NCBI GenBank assembly: GCA_963576475.1
Contig: OY754982.1
Location: 5,415,201-5,479,200 of the forward strand
DNA from: Molanna angustata
Lineage: Eukaryota > Arthropoda > Insecta > Trichoptera > Molannidae
Direction: 5' to 3'
DNA length: 64,000 bases
Shown here: in pieces, positions 1-40,700 of the stretch
Numbering within the stretch: the first letter of the stretch is position 1
Layout: every line of letters starts with the position of its first letter
Position numbers and translations under genes: made by a program
Notes under the pieces: generated by a model
What the model was told of the DNA's origin: nothing
The model's input: only the letters and a program-made list of their open reading frames with translations
Databases searched by the model: none

Positions 1-215
1 ACACAGACACACGAAATGTTCTACTCCGAATTCTGAGTAAATCCGTGTATGGAACATATATGCTGCGAAGCCTCTAAGTTGGTGTTTTTTGACTTCAAAG
101 TTGGAAAATCCATGAAAAAAGTAGACCTCTCCATACAATTCTCGCGTATTCTGGCTTGATACATTGTCGATATGTTAAGAGAACAAAGTTCTCCTGAACA
201 AATCGACAGTTGGAA
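1..215. repeat. Partial copy of the TCCAACTGTCGAT-ended DNA element, cut by the window edge
   Basis: The stretch matches the end of the elements at 10863-11824 and 37670-38627: shared text includes the run around 'CGAAATGTTCTACTCC', the 'GATATGTTAAGAGAACAAAG' run and a terminal CGACAGTTGGA. Only one end is present. No coding function is visible. Confidence 0.75.
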
Positions 216-461
216 TGATAGTGCACACATTGAGATGGTTTAGCCACATGTGAAAAACGATAAACAAAGAAAACATTAAAAACTGTAAGGAATGTAATAA
301 GTAACCGGCGTCTTCTAAGAAAAGGAAGAAAAAACAAAGTGAAAGAAATATCCTGAGGGAGGAACGTAACAAGTTTGAACTAGCATTAGAAGATGAATGA
401 ACAGAATGAATAGGAATAGTTGTTTATCAAGATAAAAAAATGTAACATTTGGTTCACTTTA

Positions 462-710
462 GCGGTTGGGACATGTCAGCCGGATGAATGATGATCGCAT
501 CCCCAAAAAGGTTCTTAATACCAATCCAGAGTTCTTAATATCAAGTAGAGGCAGGCCCAAGCTGAGATGACTGGATGACACAGAGAACATCATAAGGGCG
601 ATCGGAATAGCAAACTGGAGGAGTGTGGTGAAGGACAGGGGCAGTTGGAGAAGGATTCTAGAGGAGACTAAGGGCCCACATACAGCTATCACGCCAATGA
701 TGATGATGGT
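462..710 (+). pseudogene. Non-LTR retrotransposon 3' remnant (RTE/R4-like reverse-transcriptase tail)
   Basis: Read in the plus direction this fragment encodes pieces typical of the end of arthropod non-LTR polymerases: 'RGRPKLR', 'NWRSVVKDRGSWRRILEETK', ending in a short GATGATGATG tail. In-frame stops interrupt it, so it is dead. The short ATG-rich 3' repeat fits RTE/R4-type LINE ends. The clade is uncertain. Confidence 0.7.
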
Positions 711-1059
711 TCATTTTGCTAATACCTTGACAGACATGGTGTGATCAATAGTGACTTCAATTTATATTTAACCGGATGATATTTCTTATTTGCATCTTAT
801 GCAATTTTGCGATCTATTCCTAATAAATTAGGAGGGGTAATTGCATTATTTATATCATGACACTTAATTAAGTTAATCTTTATTAATTAAATTGATTGCA
901 TCTAATAATGCTGCTCGAAAATTCCACCTGTTCTTCTCCAATAACCTGAAAAGAGAAAAAAATTCAGATCAAAATTCACATATTTCTCTAAAATGTAAGA
1001 TGTATGCAAGAATTATTGATGATAAAATACCCAAGAAAACGCAATGCAAGATATGGGAT

Positions 1060-1250
1060 GATCGAGGTGCGTTTGTAGGGGGCAGAGGATGTATCAATCA
1101 AATTTTCTCTTAACGCATGGCTACAGAAAAGGTTCTGCATAAAACAAAAAACTTTTCTGTGCGTTCATAAATCTAGAAAAGGCATATGATAAAGTGGATA
1201 TCTTGGCAATATATGGAGTGAAGAGCAAACTAATATTTGCTATAAAAAAT
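1060..1250 (+). pseudogene. Reverse transcriptase fragment (LINE)
   Basis: Plus-strand frames give 'GGRGCINQIFS' and then, after a frameshift and stop, 'FINLEKAYDKVD'. The latter corresponds to the RT motif around the first catalytic aspartate. About 65 residues remain. It may come from the same LINE family as the 3' tail at 462-710. Confidence 0.65.
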
Positions 1251-2018
1251 ACTAAAAAATGTTTCTTTTATTTAAAAAAAAATAGGCATGTATATGATTA
1301 AAACAAACAATATTTACTACATTTTCAACTACGAAGATGATACTATCATTTTTGATCTTGAAAATGTTAACAATAAATTATTACTGTTCACTAAAATAAA
1401 TGTTATAACTTAAATATTAGAAAATGTACCTAATAACATTAATATTATATGGATGTTACGTAATTTAATATTATATGCATATATTTATATATATTCTAGT
1501 TTGTAAACTAGTATATCAACTACAGTTATGAAAAAAATATATATAATTATAAGTTCTACTTAATTTTTTTGCAAACGCGACTCCGGTTCACCTGTATTGC
1601 TCAATGCTGAACATCGTCAGAATGGTGAATAATAGTGATGAAGACCATCCATATATACATTCAAAGTGAGGACACCAATAATAGAGAAGGAAGGGACAAT
1701 ACCAATAAAAACAGAATACCCAAAAGACATTAAGGTAAATATGATGTAGGTAAAATAAAAAATATAAATGAAGTAAAGGAATGAATATAATAAAAATTGT
1801 ATTGAAAAAAAAAAAACTACTGTCGCTGGTTACCACACATAGTGGGATATGCCGTGATGGTATGAATGAATTAATGTATATCAATCAATATGGGTATTTG
1901 GGTATTTGTATTAAGTGTGGATATTGATATTTAGCTAAGGGCAGCCCTAAGCCAATTTCATCGTTTAATCATAAGAAAAAAATAGTAATTTATAAATAGA
2001 TAGGCACTAATATTGAAT
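1251..2018. other. AT-rich intergenic stretch with a dispersed-repeat piece
   Basis: No gene is recognised. At about 1815-1880 lies a copy of a dispersed repeat ('TGGGATATGCCGTGATGGTA') that recurs near 26640-26715 and, inverted, near 9575-9715. If the NXF gene continues past 2047, any further exon should lie here or to the left of the window; I did not find one. Confidence 0.5.
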
Positions 2019-2024
2019 TTTATT
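2019..2024 (-). terminator. Poly(A) signal AATAAA of the NXF-family gene
   Basis: A canonical AATAAA on the minus strand lies about 20 bases past the TAA stop of the last recognised NXF exon (ending at 2043). This supports, but does not prove, that transcription ends here. Confidence 0.5.
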
Positions 2025-2042
2025 GACACATCTTTTCTACAC

Positions 2043-29390
<27,348 letters not shown>

Positions 29391-31233
29391 TATTTATAAA
29401 TATTTTTTTATTATGTATTTAAATCTAATAGAAGTAAATAGCTTTCCTCGAATGTAAACAATTCAGTAAACCGGTATTTTGTATTCTTAGTTCTACACTA
29501 CACTTTACATTGAATAAAGTGATCACTAAAAATAATAAAAAAACTTAAATTATTTTAAAGTTGCGTTTTTATTTTGAAAAACCTAATATTTAGTATAATA
29601 TTGTTTTAAATTAAATATTTTTTCCTTGACAATTGACAATATTATTATTGACAGTGAAATAAAGATATTAATGTATTTGTCTATGTAAATTGTAAATATG
29701 GGTTGTGCGATAGAGCTGTCTTTTTGTTTGATTCGTTCGTTTTATTTTGTTATAAAAAAAACTTTTACACATTTATTTTGCGCAAAAATAAATAGGTACA
29801 TCATTTTTTAATTTATTTTATTATAAGACAAAAATAATTGTGTAATAATCAATAATAAATTTTCTTCATTAGAGCACAGATCATTTTTTGAATTACTACT
29901 AAAAAATAATACGCAACAAAATAATAAAGGATATTATAATATACAACAAATGTATAGTATTACTAGAAATAATATTGTACATAATATAATAATAAAAATA
30001 TAATTTAGTTCAAATACATAGTTTGGACACGGAAAGAATAATTAAAAACATTATGAAGCATGTAGGTATTTAAAATTGATATAGGTGTGGAGTGAAAAGT
30101 ATAAGTTGACTACGGGAGATATTTTAACACGGTCACATAAATTTGATTCTAAAAAAATATTAAAATTTAAATTAATATAACATAAAAAAGATCATGCATG
30201 ATTTTAAGTGAAGTAAATTCATAGCCTACTGTTGTATATCTGTAGGCTAACGTTAAATAATTATATTTTGTCACAGAAAAAAGGATATGGCGTTTGGCTG
30301 TCTTTGCTTATCGGAATATGAAATTTGTGAAATATATAGTCTGTGTTCTGTACCTATGTAAATTTGATGAATAAACCTGAATGAATTTTTAATTTGCGAA
30401 GGGCGAACACACATAAGCCCTTGATAATCATTTATGTATTGTAATTGAAATATTGCCATGGATTATGATAGAAGAAATCCATATTCCATTATTTTACTTT
30501 GGCCTAATGCATTTCTAGGAATGTATTATAATTCGTCTTCGGGCCCTGTTGATTTGTTTAAACGATATCCATTGGTTTGAAAATTGATAACCTCAGATTA
30601 AAAATCATTATAAAAATCTAAGGTTAGTCTCCACCTACGTACTTTGGCCGGCGGGATAGTTTGCCACGGTGGGGTTTCTGACTGGTGCCATAATTTATCT
30701 TTTTAAAAAATACAAATAACTCTGTTCTTATCACTAATTGAGTTTTTTTATTCGACCGGTTTCGATGCGTACCACTTTACCATCAGGACGGATAACAACT
30801 AACTCTCTACGTATGTGTTACTGCCGGTGCCGGTGGAGCTGTAAGTAGTGGAAGTAGAGGGGTTGAGGGAGGAAGTAACGGGAGCGGGGTCAGATATGTA
30901 ATTTCACTTTTACGAATTTGATTAATCAAAAGATAAAACACTTTTCACTGTAAACGCAAGTTTTCATAGATATACACAAACTAGCTTCAATCTGTCAATA
31001 TATCTCTTTTCTATGAATCTACCACAGCTGTCATAGTCATAAGTCATAATTTAATAATTTTTTGACATTGTATCATCTAATTGTATCATTTTGGTCGTTT
31101 AATTTATTTTTTTTTGATAAGAAATTCTGTTAAAATGTATACACACTACAAATCAAAATCATAAATTTGGGTGGTTGATAAAATGTTATATTTTAACCAA
31201 TAAACAAATTAATTTACCTTGTCTACAAGAAAA
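29391..31233. other. Intergenic region between NXF (leftward) and the zinc finger gene (rightward)
   Basis: Divergent promoter region; both genes point away from it. It is very AT-rich. A repeat-like block at about 30640-30905 contains 'CGACCGGTTTCGATGCG' and 'CATCAGGACGG', a pattern seen at ends of insect transposons. No exon is recognised. Confidence 0.5.
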
Positions 31234-32736
31234 ATGGAAATCACCAAAGACTTTACTTGTAGAGCCTGTTTACAAAGCTTCAAATTGGGAACCTCAATAT
31301 TCTGTATATTCAATGAAAATCAGCTTCGATTTTGTGATATGATGAAAATATTCACCGGTATTAATATCACAGAAGAAGAATATCCAGATAAACTTTGTCA
31401 ATCGTGCGAAATGGAAGTTCCCAACGTCTGGAAATTTGTAAATATGTGTCAAAAATCGGAAACTTTTCTTCAAAAATATTACGAGGAGCAAAAAATAAAA
31501 TTAGATCAAGAGGATGTGGTTATTAAATTGGAACTATGCGACGAAGGAAATATTTTGCATCTTCAAAATGAAACATCAGACAGAGAATACACTAAATCAG
31601 ATTTATCTGATAGTGACAATAAAGTTTATACAAATAGTCCAAAGTCTGAACCAGAGGAGTTTTTGTATAGTTTAAAACGAAAATCCAAAAGAGCATACAA
31701 AGAAACAAAACAAAGAAAAAGTGTCAAAGAAACAAAAACTGATAAACAATATTCGAAGCGAAATAGAAAATCTCTCACCCATAATAAATGGAAGTGTGAG
31801 TGGTGTGAACATGTGACAGAGAGTGAGTGCCGTCTTAAAAAGCATTGGAAACAGCGGCATCCAACTGAATGGAGTCAGTTAAGGTATCCCTGCAAAGAAT
31901 GTAATAAAGTGTTCAAAAGAAAAAACGATCTAATAGTTCACGGAAGATGCCACAGTGGAGAGAAGCCTTTCGCTTGCACTCAATGCAACGCAAGATTCTC
32001 TCAATCGGGAAGTCTCATGCTTCATTCCCGACGTCACACTGGAGAAACACCGTTTCGTTGCCCCGCGTGTCCACGATCTTTCTCTTCTGTAGGATCCTTG
32101 CGACGTCACGGAAGAGTCCATTCTGGAGAGAGGCCCTACTCTTGTGAATCGTGCGGTGCTCAATTCCCGCACGCCTCTTCCCTCCGCCAACATGCTGCGG
32201 TCCATTCGAACGCGCGTCCGCACCGTTGTCAGCTATGTCCCCGCGCTCTCAAATCCCGCCTGGCTCTACGCAACCACATGTTGACCCATGGCGAACGCGG
32301 TTTCGTATGCGAAAACTGCGGAAAGAATTTCTTCGTCAAAGCAAATCTCGACAAACACATGAAAAAGATGCACAACGACAAGGCTGGTGTTTGTCCAATA
32401 TGCGCTAAGCCCTGTTCGGATCTAGAGAGTCACGCCACCCGACATTCTCAAGAGCCCCGTTTCTCGTGTGCTTTGTGTCCTCGCTCATTTACTCAGAAGG
32501 GAAGCCTTAAATTTCATCTCACTCAGCATGCAAACGCCGACAAGTACAAATGTGACGTGACTGGATGCACTAAAGCGTTCCCCAAACGAAATATGCTAGA
32601 ATTTCACGTTCTTAAAATTCATTGTAACGAAACACCCTTTGTTTGTAAATATTGTTCCAATGGTTTTTATAGAATCAGTGATTTATCTAGACACATAAAC
32701 ACATTTCATCCAAATGAAAAAAATAGTGGCAAATAA
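31234..32736 (+). CDS. ZAD-containing C2H2 zinc finger transcription factor (500 aa, 11 fingers)
   Basis: The start is ATG 31234 in the context AAAATGG; the frame is open five codons upstream but has no ATG there. A likely nuclear DNA-binding regulator whose target is unknown. The N-terminal ZAD (about 7-85) shows the paired cysteines Cys9/Cys12 and Cys55/Cys58 and the helix '[15 protein letters not shown]'; ZADs form dimers. An acidic/lysine-rich linker (about 90-185, with '[15 protein letters not shown]') follows. Then come 11 C2H2 fingers: '[20 protein letters not shown]' starts the first; the middle ones have TGE-type linkers ('HTGETPF', 'HSGERPY'); finger 8 is short (CPICx8HxxxH) and finger 10 has a CxxxxC spacing. 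No introns. Orthology cannot be set from sequence alone, because ZAD-ZNFs turn over rapidly. Confidence 0.95.
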   Translation: MEITKDFTCRACLQSFKLGTSIFCIFNENQLRFCDMMKIFTGINITEEEYPDKLCQSCEMEVPNVWKFVNMCQKSETFLQKYYEEQKIKLDQEDVVIKLELCDEGNILHLQNETSDREYTKSDLSDSDNKVYTNSPKSEPEEFLYSLKRKSKRAYKETKQRKSVKETKTDKQYSKRNRKSLTHNKWKCEWCEHVTESECRLKKHWKQRHPTEWSQLRYPCKECNKVFKRKNDLIVHGRCHSGEKPFACTQCNARFSQSGSLMLHSRRHTGETPFRCPACPRSFSSVGSLRRHGRVHSGERPYSCESCGAQFPHASSLRQHAAVHSNARPHRCQLCPRALKSRLALRNHMLTHGERGFVCENCGKNFFVKANLDKHMKKMHNDKAGVCPICAKPCSDLESHATRHSQEPRFSCALCPRSFTQKGSLKFHLTQHANADKYKCDVTGCTKAFPKRNMLEFHVLKIHCNETPFVCKYCSNGFYRISDLSRHINTFHPNEKNSGK

Positions 32737-32799
32737 TTTCAATATTTTTTGATACTTATTTATAGTTATCACTAAACATGTATTTATTTATTTCTATTG

Positions 32800-32950
32800 C
32801 TCCTCGGTCAACTAACTATGTCAAATATCAATTTAACATACACCCAATAACAAGTTCCCATATTATGGAGAATATATTATGATATTTATCGTCTCACAAA
32901 TCCAGGCCTAAAAATATGATATCTAACCAACTTAGCCACAAAGCCTCACA
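32800..32950 (-). repeat. SINE family A, decayed copy
   Basis: The minus strand shows 'GTGGCTAAGTTGG' followed by body text and 'ATATTTGACATAG', matching 18706-18910. Confidence 0.65.
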
Positions 32951-34141
32951 AAATCACATGGTTGCGCAGATGACAAATTTGGGTTTTTTGCTTGGTTCGA
33001 TCATGTGTGTACGCAAAACACTCCAAAAGTTTTATGTGTAATATGTCAATTTAACAAAAAAAGAAACCGAAATATAATGTGAAAAACTTATCGTCGCATA
33101 AGGTTTAACATCGCTTAAGTCAATATCGCTATCTTCATAGTGGAGCAAAAAAACCTTTATGAAATTCTTGTTATATGACATTTTAATATACTTTCTTTTA
33201 AAATAATAAAAAAAAAACAATTCAGCTCAAACGACTTTGTATTTTTATATTTACTAATGTAATATTATAATAATTTTATAATGTTTTTTGCTCAATTGTA
33301 AAGTAGTCTATTAAATATGGTGTTAGACCTTATGCGACATTATATTGATACTTTTTTATTTCAATTTCTATGTTTCATAATTGTATTTTTCTATAAAATA
33401 TGAAATCATTAAAGTTAATCAATAAATAATTGTATGATTTATATTGTTAATTTAAATTTTCAATAAAAAACTAAAAAAAGTAAACTTGTCATTTAAAACT
33501 GAATAATATGTAGGACCCTGTATACCAATTACCTAATTTATTTTTTAAAAACAATAAGTACTTACATGCAGAGAAACTGAGGTAAAATTACACACTACTC
33601 GGGATGAAATACTATGCTTTTATTAATATTTTAACAGTTAAATCTACAGCACATTTCAGATAATTTTATTAATCCACAAATGAGATAGATAAGTCCGGAA
33701 ACAGTCACTTTGAAACTCATAAAAATAGCTCATTCGTGGTTATAATAAATATTTAACTACTGTATTTGTTATTCTTTTTCTCTATTTTTATTTATCTTTT
33801 TGTACTTACATAATACGAGTATAAACAAATATATTGCATACTGGCGGGCTTATGCTATAAGACAATTTCTTACACTTTTCTTTTTATTCATCGTTCCATA
33901 AGTCCTATTTTTACTTCTATTGTTTAAACTTGTCCTTTGTTGTTTATCAGTACCTGGAGTACGATGTTTCTTAACATAAAACTTGTTCTCTGTCTGATTA
34001 TAACTATAATATTTGTAAAATTTAATAATAACTAAAAGAAAGGTATGGAAGTCTGGAAATTGATGGAACAGAAAGAATACTTATAATACACCTAGCCACG
34101 TTATCTGACATATGTGCAGACTTGAAAAGGAGATTTCATCT

Positions 34142-34326
34142 CCTAAAGCAAGACTGGTCCAACCGGTGAAATCAAAACCCTCATGATTGCCCATATCATG
34201 GATCTAATTATCATATGGAGTTGTGTGACATCTAAAGATATTATAGAACTCCACATAATAATTATATCCATGATATGGGTAATCGTAAGGGTTTTGATTT
34301 CGCCGGTCGGACCAGACTTGCCCCCC
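34142..34326. mobile_element. Palindromic MITE, copy 1
   Basis: The arms 'CAAGACTGGTCCAACCGG' and 'CCGGTCGGACCAGACTTG' are inverted, with 'ATCAAAACCCT' / 'AGGGTTTTGAT' and 'CATATCATGGAT' / 'ATCCATGATATG' nested inside. It is the same family as 47173-47353. Confidence 0.85.
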
Positions 34327-34788
34327 TGGTGGTGGAGAGTTCTCTAAAGTGTTCGTGTTTTCCATGTGGAAAAAATCCGTATTTATCGGTGACGTCTTCT
34401 GTATCGCTGTGTTTGGAGTACGAATTGTGGCTGATGGGATATGGGAGTGTGACTGATGCATCTGAGTTTTTCAACGTGGGAAATACATCAGCAAAAATTC
34501 TGCATTTCAAGGGGTTGCGCAATTTCATCGTAATGGTTTTGATAAATTCATACTTCACGACATTTTTTAATCAATTTCAGGGGCTTTATTTTTAGTGTTG
34601 CTCACATAGATGATTCCAAATTTCTAATGAATGAAACCAAAAATAGTCAGACTTAGCGAAATTTTATCGAATATGGCAACCCTGTATATGTCAAATAATG
34701 TTGATGACAGAAAGACGTATAAGTGAGGTTATATTATTAAAAATATTGATATTTTCTTGCTTTTAAACTTTTGACTTCATTAAAAAAT

Positions 34789-37700
34789 ATGCCTCTTGTG
34801 ATTCTATGTGGTATGCCGGGTAGCGGGAAAACCACCAAAGCTGTGAAAATCAAAGAATATTTAGAAAAAGAAAATAAAGTTGTTTACATTGTGTCCGAAT
34901 CTGAAGAGTTGATTAAAGCAGGTTTTGAAAAAAATGTGTTTTTCATGGACTCTCAGAAAGAGAAACACATCAGGGGCGTTTTGAAATCCGAAGTGATGAG
35001 ATTAATGAATAAAGACAATGTTGTTATATTAGATTCTGGTACTTACATTAAAGGTACAGTAACAAAATTTGACTCCCATTTTCCATAATTTTTTGGCTGA
35101 TCATCTCATTTTATTACAAATTTTCATTCTTCTGTTTATTTTTCTAAAATGTGGTATGATTTTTAGCAGCTTGTTATATTATGTTGGTATATTACCTTGT
35201 CGGCTAGAAATATTTGAAAGGAAATTGGATCGAATATATGAAATAATTTTATAGTTCCTTAGCATATATTTATCGGAAGCCAACATGACCCCCGTCACGT
35301 GGGTGAGAAAATTTGCTTGGTATATTGGCATAACTTAGTATAACTGCCCCCCTCCATGTCGAAAAGCCCAAGAAGTTTGAAGGATATTATATTTATTTAT
35401 TTATTTATATAATTTATGTACATGTGTACAAAGGCAGGTTTATTGCCATAAGGCAATTTCTTCCAACCAACCCGAGCAACGTGAAGTCTCTTAGTTCAAT
35501 TGGTACAGTACTAATTAAGTGAGAAATAAATTGATAAAAAAATAACATAAAAGAGTTAAAAAGAATTGATGTTATACCTTTTTTACACTTAGATATAGTA
35601 TTTTACCTAATGATAGGTCACCAGTGTGTGGGGTGTGTGGTACGGCCAGTCCAGATGCACAAAGATATTTCGTAGTACTGCATAGGTATTGAATGGCGGA
35701 GATAATCGCTACTTGGGATCGAACCAAGTAGGGATTTAAATGCTGGAATATAAAATACCTAACACAATACTACGTGCAATGAAATAGATTAAGAGTAAAA
35801 TAAAACTCAGGTATATTGGACAGAGATTAAAAGATAATGGATTACTTACACATAGGTTTACTGACCGAAGATTATTCTAATAATTTTGAATATAAAAATA
35901 TACTGTTGAATAAATTATCGCCACTCCCACCACCACCCACTCCGCATTATGGGGACTGTCAATGACCCCTTCGCAGAACGCTAGAAATAAATTATACGAT
36001 AAAGATATAACTTGGCGGAGTTGACTAGAAGATAGCAGAGGCAGCGTTTCCACTGGCAAGTGAGTCAGAACAAATCGCCGGCAAGTGGTTGTGCATCGCT
36101 ATATATAGGCCGTTTCGCATGGCATCAGTCGATCTCTCGACGCTAGCGCTGCCACATGCACGCGCCACAGTATTTTAGATATAATGATACTTTTTACGGT
36201 GCCACTATTTTTACGACCGAAATTGGCGGGAAACGCGTTTTCCCGCCAAAAAGTGTCTATTTACACAACAAATTTTCTGACGTCGTCTATGTTTTTAGGT
36301 CATTTATAACCATAGAAAACGCAGATAAATCAAAATACAAAAATATTTACCTTTGTCATTTTTTCAATGGTCATAAAAATGCATCATGGAAACCAACTTG
36401 AAGATAAAATAAATAATATTGGCATCTTATTACATTTACTTAATTTTATAAATCATTTTTTCATCGAGATCTACAATTATAACAAAGTATAAACAAAGGT
36501 AAATATTTTTTAAACTTGATTTATCTGCGTTTTCTATGGGTATGGAAAGAATGATAAGAATTTATCTATGGTTGAGTCGTAAAAATATCCCTAGCCTACT
36601 TTTTATGCCTTTCACTGAGGCTGGTATTTCCTGCTATGGAGGCAAGCCACTAAATTTCAAAATTATTTTACACACACTGCGTAATAATGAAGAAGACAAT
36701 TATGACAATGCTTCTCCCTCAAACATGGGATCTGATCTCAACTGAGGGATGAATTGATATCTATATGTACTTTGATAAATTTAAGACGTTTATTATTAAA
36801 TTTTATTTTTTTTATTATTATTAATGTATGTGATTGATTCGTATTAAATAAATAAGATGGTACCTATTAAAAGTGTTGTATACTGTTTCTTTTTTCAGGC
36901 TATCGCTATGAATTATATTGTGCAAGTAAATCATGTAAGAATACGCAATGTACAGTTTATAGTATTTGCAATATACAAGCAGCATGGGAACGTAATACAA
37001 ATGTTGATGTTCCTTATACCAGAGAAGTATTTGATGCATTAGTATCAAGGTAGACATGCATTTTTATTGTATTACACTCTTTGTGATTGGGGATTTGAAC
37101 ATAACAAAACATAACAGAAAGAAAGGAATAATAACATCATTATAAAAAAAACAAAAAACATTTCATATTAACGTTGGCCTCTCCCACTAGGAATGTCCTG
37201 TGTCGGGAGAAGCAAACTTACATATTTAAATTATACAAACATAAAATCACAAAACAAAAACATACAACAAAACATACATATGTAACACAAATCATCACAC
37301 ACAGGCTGGTGGCAAACCCATTAACCCAACACAGCAGCAACAGACCTATTGCTATGTAGGGTGACCACATAAAAAGTACAGGCAGTGTTGCTTAAATTTT
37401 GCAGGGTTTTTTACTGATTTCGTCTTCTCTGGCATTCCACTGTACAATATAGGTGCCAAATAATTATACGTCTAGTAATTTAATTGTAAAATAGCAATTT
37501 CATATAAACTAGCCAATGTTTTAGTTACATTTCACGGAGTGTCCAATTCACAACAAATTTAATGTTTTGCACAAACCTGCATTTTCCCCTTTCTGTAATA
37601 TGGCAAATCTTCTTTCTATTCAATTAATCAGCGCACATTGAGTATCAGAACATGAACTTACTATTTTAATCCAACTGTCGATTTGTTCAAGAGCATTCAT

Positions 37701-40700
37701 TTCTCTTAATATATCGACATAGTTTCAAGCCAAGATACGCGAGATTTGTATGCCTGGTCTATATTTTTCACTGCTTTTTTAACTTTGAAGTAAAAAAACA
37801 CCAACTTAGAGGCTTTGCAGCATATACGTTCCATATATATATGGATTTACTCAGAATTTGGAGTAGAACATTTAGTGTGTCTGTATGTCTGTGTCCCCCC
37901 CCTTATAACTTTTGATCCGCTGAATGCACAGAGCTTAGCAGAGCATTTCAAAATATACCTTGAGAAAATCATAGGCCTACAAAACATTTATAATCAGAAT
38001 TTTGAATTTTTTTTCAGTCAGGGGTTATCAACTTTTGAATATTTACTTTATTTTTCCATATATCTCAAAAACCATAAAAGCTAGAATGCTGAAAATTGGT
38101 ATAAATGAAGACAAATACAAAATCTCAATTTTGTTTTTTTTTTAAATGATCCAGAGTTTCTCAAAAAAAAAATATTCAGAAAAACATTTTATTTATGTGT
38201 TTAACTGCCTATATTTCCAAAGTTTTAAAAATATTGAAAAAACTCGAAACACTCCCAACTAGATAATTTAATTTTCTATAAAAAATATGAACATTATAGA
38301 AGCACATCTCAAACTTTTGTTAACAATTTTTATAAGAATTTAATTTAGTGACGATATCGCTTCATCATACAATTTGTATGGCAGTATACACTAAACAATA
38401 TCTATGGGGGCTCAATAGTTTGATATTTAATATCCAACATACCATCATGTTGTTTTCATATTCTGAGTAGGAAAAAAACACTGACCTCCATACTATCCTA
38501 TCCTGACATACCTACATGTTTTATATAGAAAACAAAATATCTTACAATATTTATTAATTTGTTTTTAAGTGTTTATAGTTTGGTACATATTCTACAATTA
38601 TACATAATATCGCCATCGACAGTTGGATCTCATGTGTTACATGCAACTTGTAATATTTTCAATATTTCCATTAAGGTTTGAAGAACCCAACAGCCAAAAC
38701 AGATGGGACAGCCCTCTGGTTGTGTGGAATGAAGAAGACGGAGATGAAGAGTCATTGAGATCTATCCACACAGCCTTGTTTGACAGAGCCCCACCACCTC
38801 CCAATATGAGCACACAAAATGTGAGTACTATCATCAGCTAAGAGAGAAAGTAAAAACGAGTGGGTTGTGGCCAACGCTAAACTCCTCACTGACAAGTCAT
38901 TATAAACTATTCAAATTTTGTATAGAAACTATTCAGCATTTTCATGAAATGAGTTAGTTAAATTATTTTTTTTATAAATATTTTATTATGAAAACTTGAT
39001 AACTCTTCAATGCCATTTTATAAAAGTGATGTGCCTTTTTACCAATTTGAATATAAAAATTTCAAATTTTAAGTTTCCTGAGCTTGGGGTCACATTAAAA
39101 TATTTGACAGTTGAAAAAATTGAGAAGCACTATTCAGATATCCTTCAAAATCCGAGTATTAGATATACATATTTGCAAAATTTGAAAAGAATCGAATGAG
39201 TACTTTAGTCTATAATCGATATAAAGTAAAATAAACATGCCGTACATAGCACATAGCACACACACACAGATACATTGTGATAAAACTTTCAGAATACAAT
39301 CTCAGCATGATACTAGTTGATAATCTGCAATAAAAAAAATACCCTTAAGAATTGCGAAATCATAACTTCCCACTATATCCCCTTGGGTTAGTGAGGAGTA
39401 AAAATGAAAAAGGAGAATAAATGTGATGTCTTGAGTTGATTAAAGCTCTTGAGGTATAATATATACAGATATTTGTAGATTGTGTACCAGTCTGGTATGT
39501 ATTGGCTCAGTTGGTCAGATATCTGACAGAGTGAATTCCTGACGGAAGCGCAGTATTTAATTGTTTACGATTTGGATCTACGAGAGGATAAATATATATG
39601 ACTTATGTATGTGGGCATCAGAGTGCGCCGGCGTGTCAGTGCCGGAAGCGTCCAAAGCGCGGAAGTGAGGGCGAGTTAGTCGACAAGTTGGACCCGGACA
39701 GCATGAGACGGATGATATTAAAGATTTGTTTCTGAGTTATTTGTTTTTTACTCCTCACTAACCCAAGGGGATATAGTGGGGAGTTATGATTTCGCAATTT
39801 TTAAGGGTATTTTTTTTATTGCAGATTATCAACTAGTATCATGCTGAGATTGTACTCTGAAAGTTTCATCACAATGTATCTGTGTGTGTGTGCTATGTGC
39901 TATGTACGGCGTGTTCATTTTCACTTTATCGATTATAAACTAAAGTACTCATTCGATTCTATTCAAATTTTGCAAATATGTATATCTAATACTCGCTTAG
40001 ACCCCATTAGATTTTGAACAATATATGAATAGTGCTTCTCAATTTTTTTAACTGTCAAATATTTCAAAGTGACCCCAAACTCAGGAAACTTAAAAATTTG
40101 AAATTTTTATTTTCAAGTTGGTAAAAAGGCACACCACTTACATAAATAAAATGGCATTGAAGAGTTATCAAGTTTTCATAATAAAATATTTAAATAAAAA
40201 ATAATTTAACAAACTCATTTCATGAAAATGCTGAAAATTTTCCATACAAAATTTGAATACTTTATAAAATGACTTGAGGAGTTTAGCGTTGGCCACAACC
40301 CACTCGTTTTATATCTGTGTTGATTCTCAGGCAACTTACAGGTACTATGTCAAATATTAATATGCCAGAATGTGGCAACTTTCTATTGGGTGCGTGTTAA
40401 ATAAACAGTTTTTTTTTTAAGCAAACAGTCAAACAATATGATGTGTTACTTAAGCTGTAAATCAAAACAGTTTGCAGTAATTTTACTCATCTTGAAGAAA
40501 TACTCCATGTGACACCATATCACACCTTTATTTTCATAGTGACACTATACAAAATTGTAAATATTAAATTTTTATAACCAGCTATGTATTTTAGATGAGC
40601 GCTATCTATTGAATACAGAGACATCAGATCTCTAGTTCAAATATTCACTGCCAATTGGCATTATTGCGATTTGTATTTTTTTTAAATTAAATAAAAAAAT

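Larger units (their letters stand above)
32737..34788. other. Intergenic region between the zinc finger gene and KTI12
   Basis: It contains a SINE-A remnant (32800-32950), a LINE-tail fragment (about 33835-33880) and the palindromic MITE at 34142-34326. No gene is recognised. Confidence 0.6.

Noticed and set aside
31219..31233. Earlier TTG start for the zinc finger protein
   Set aside because: Not an ATG; the ATG at 31234 has a good context and precedes the ZAD directly. The TTG at 34771 before KTI12 was rejected for the same reason.
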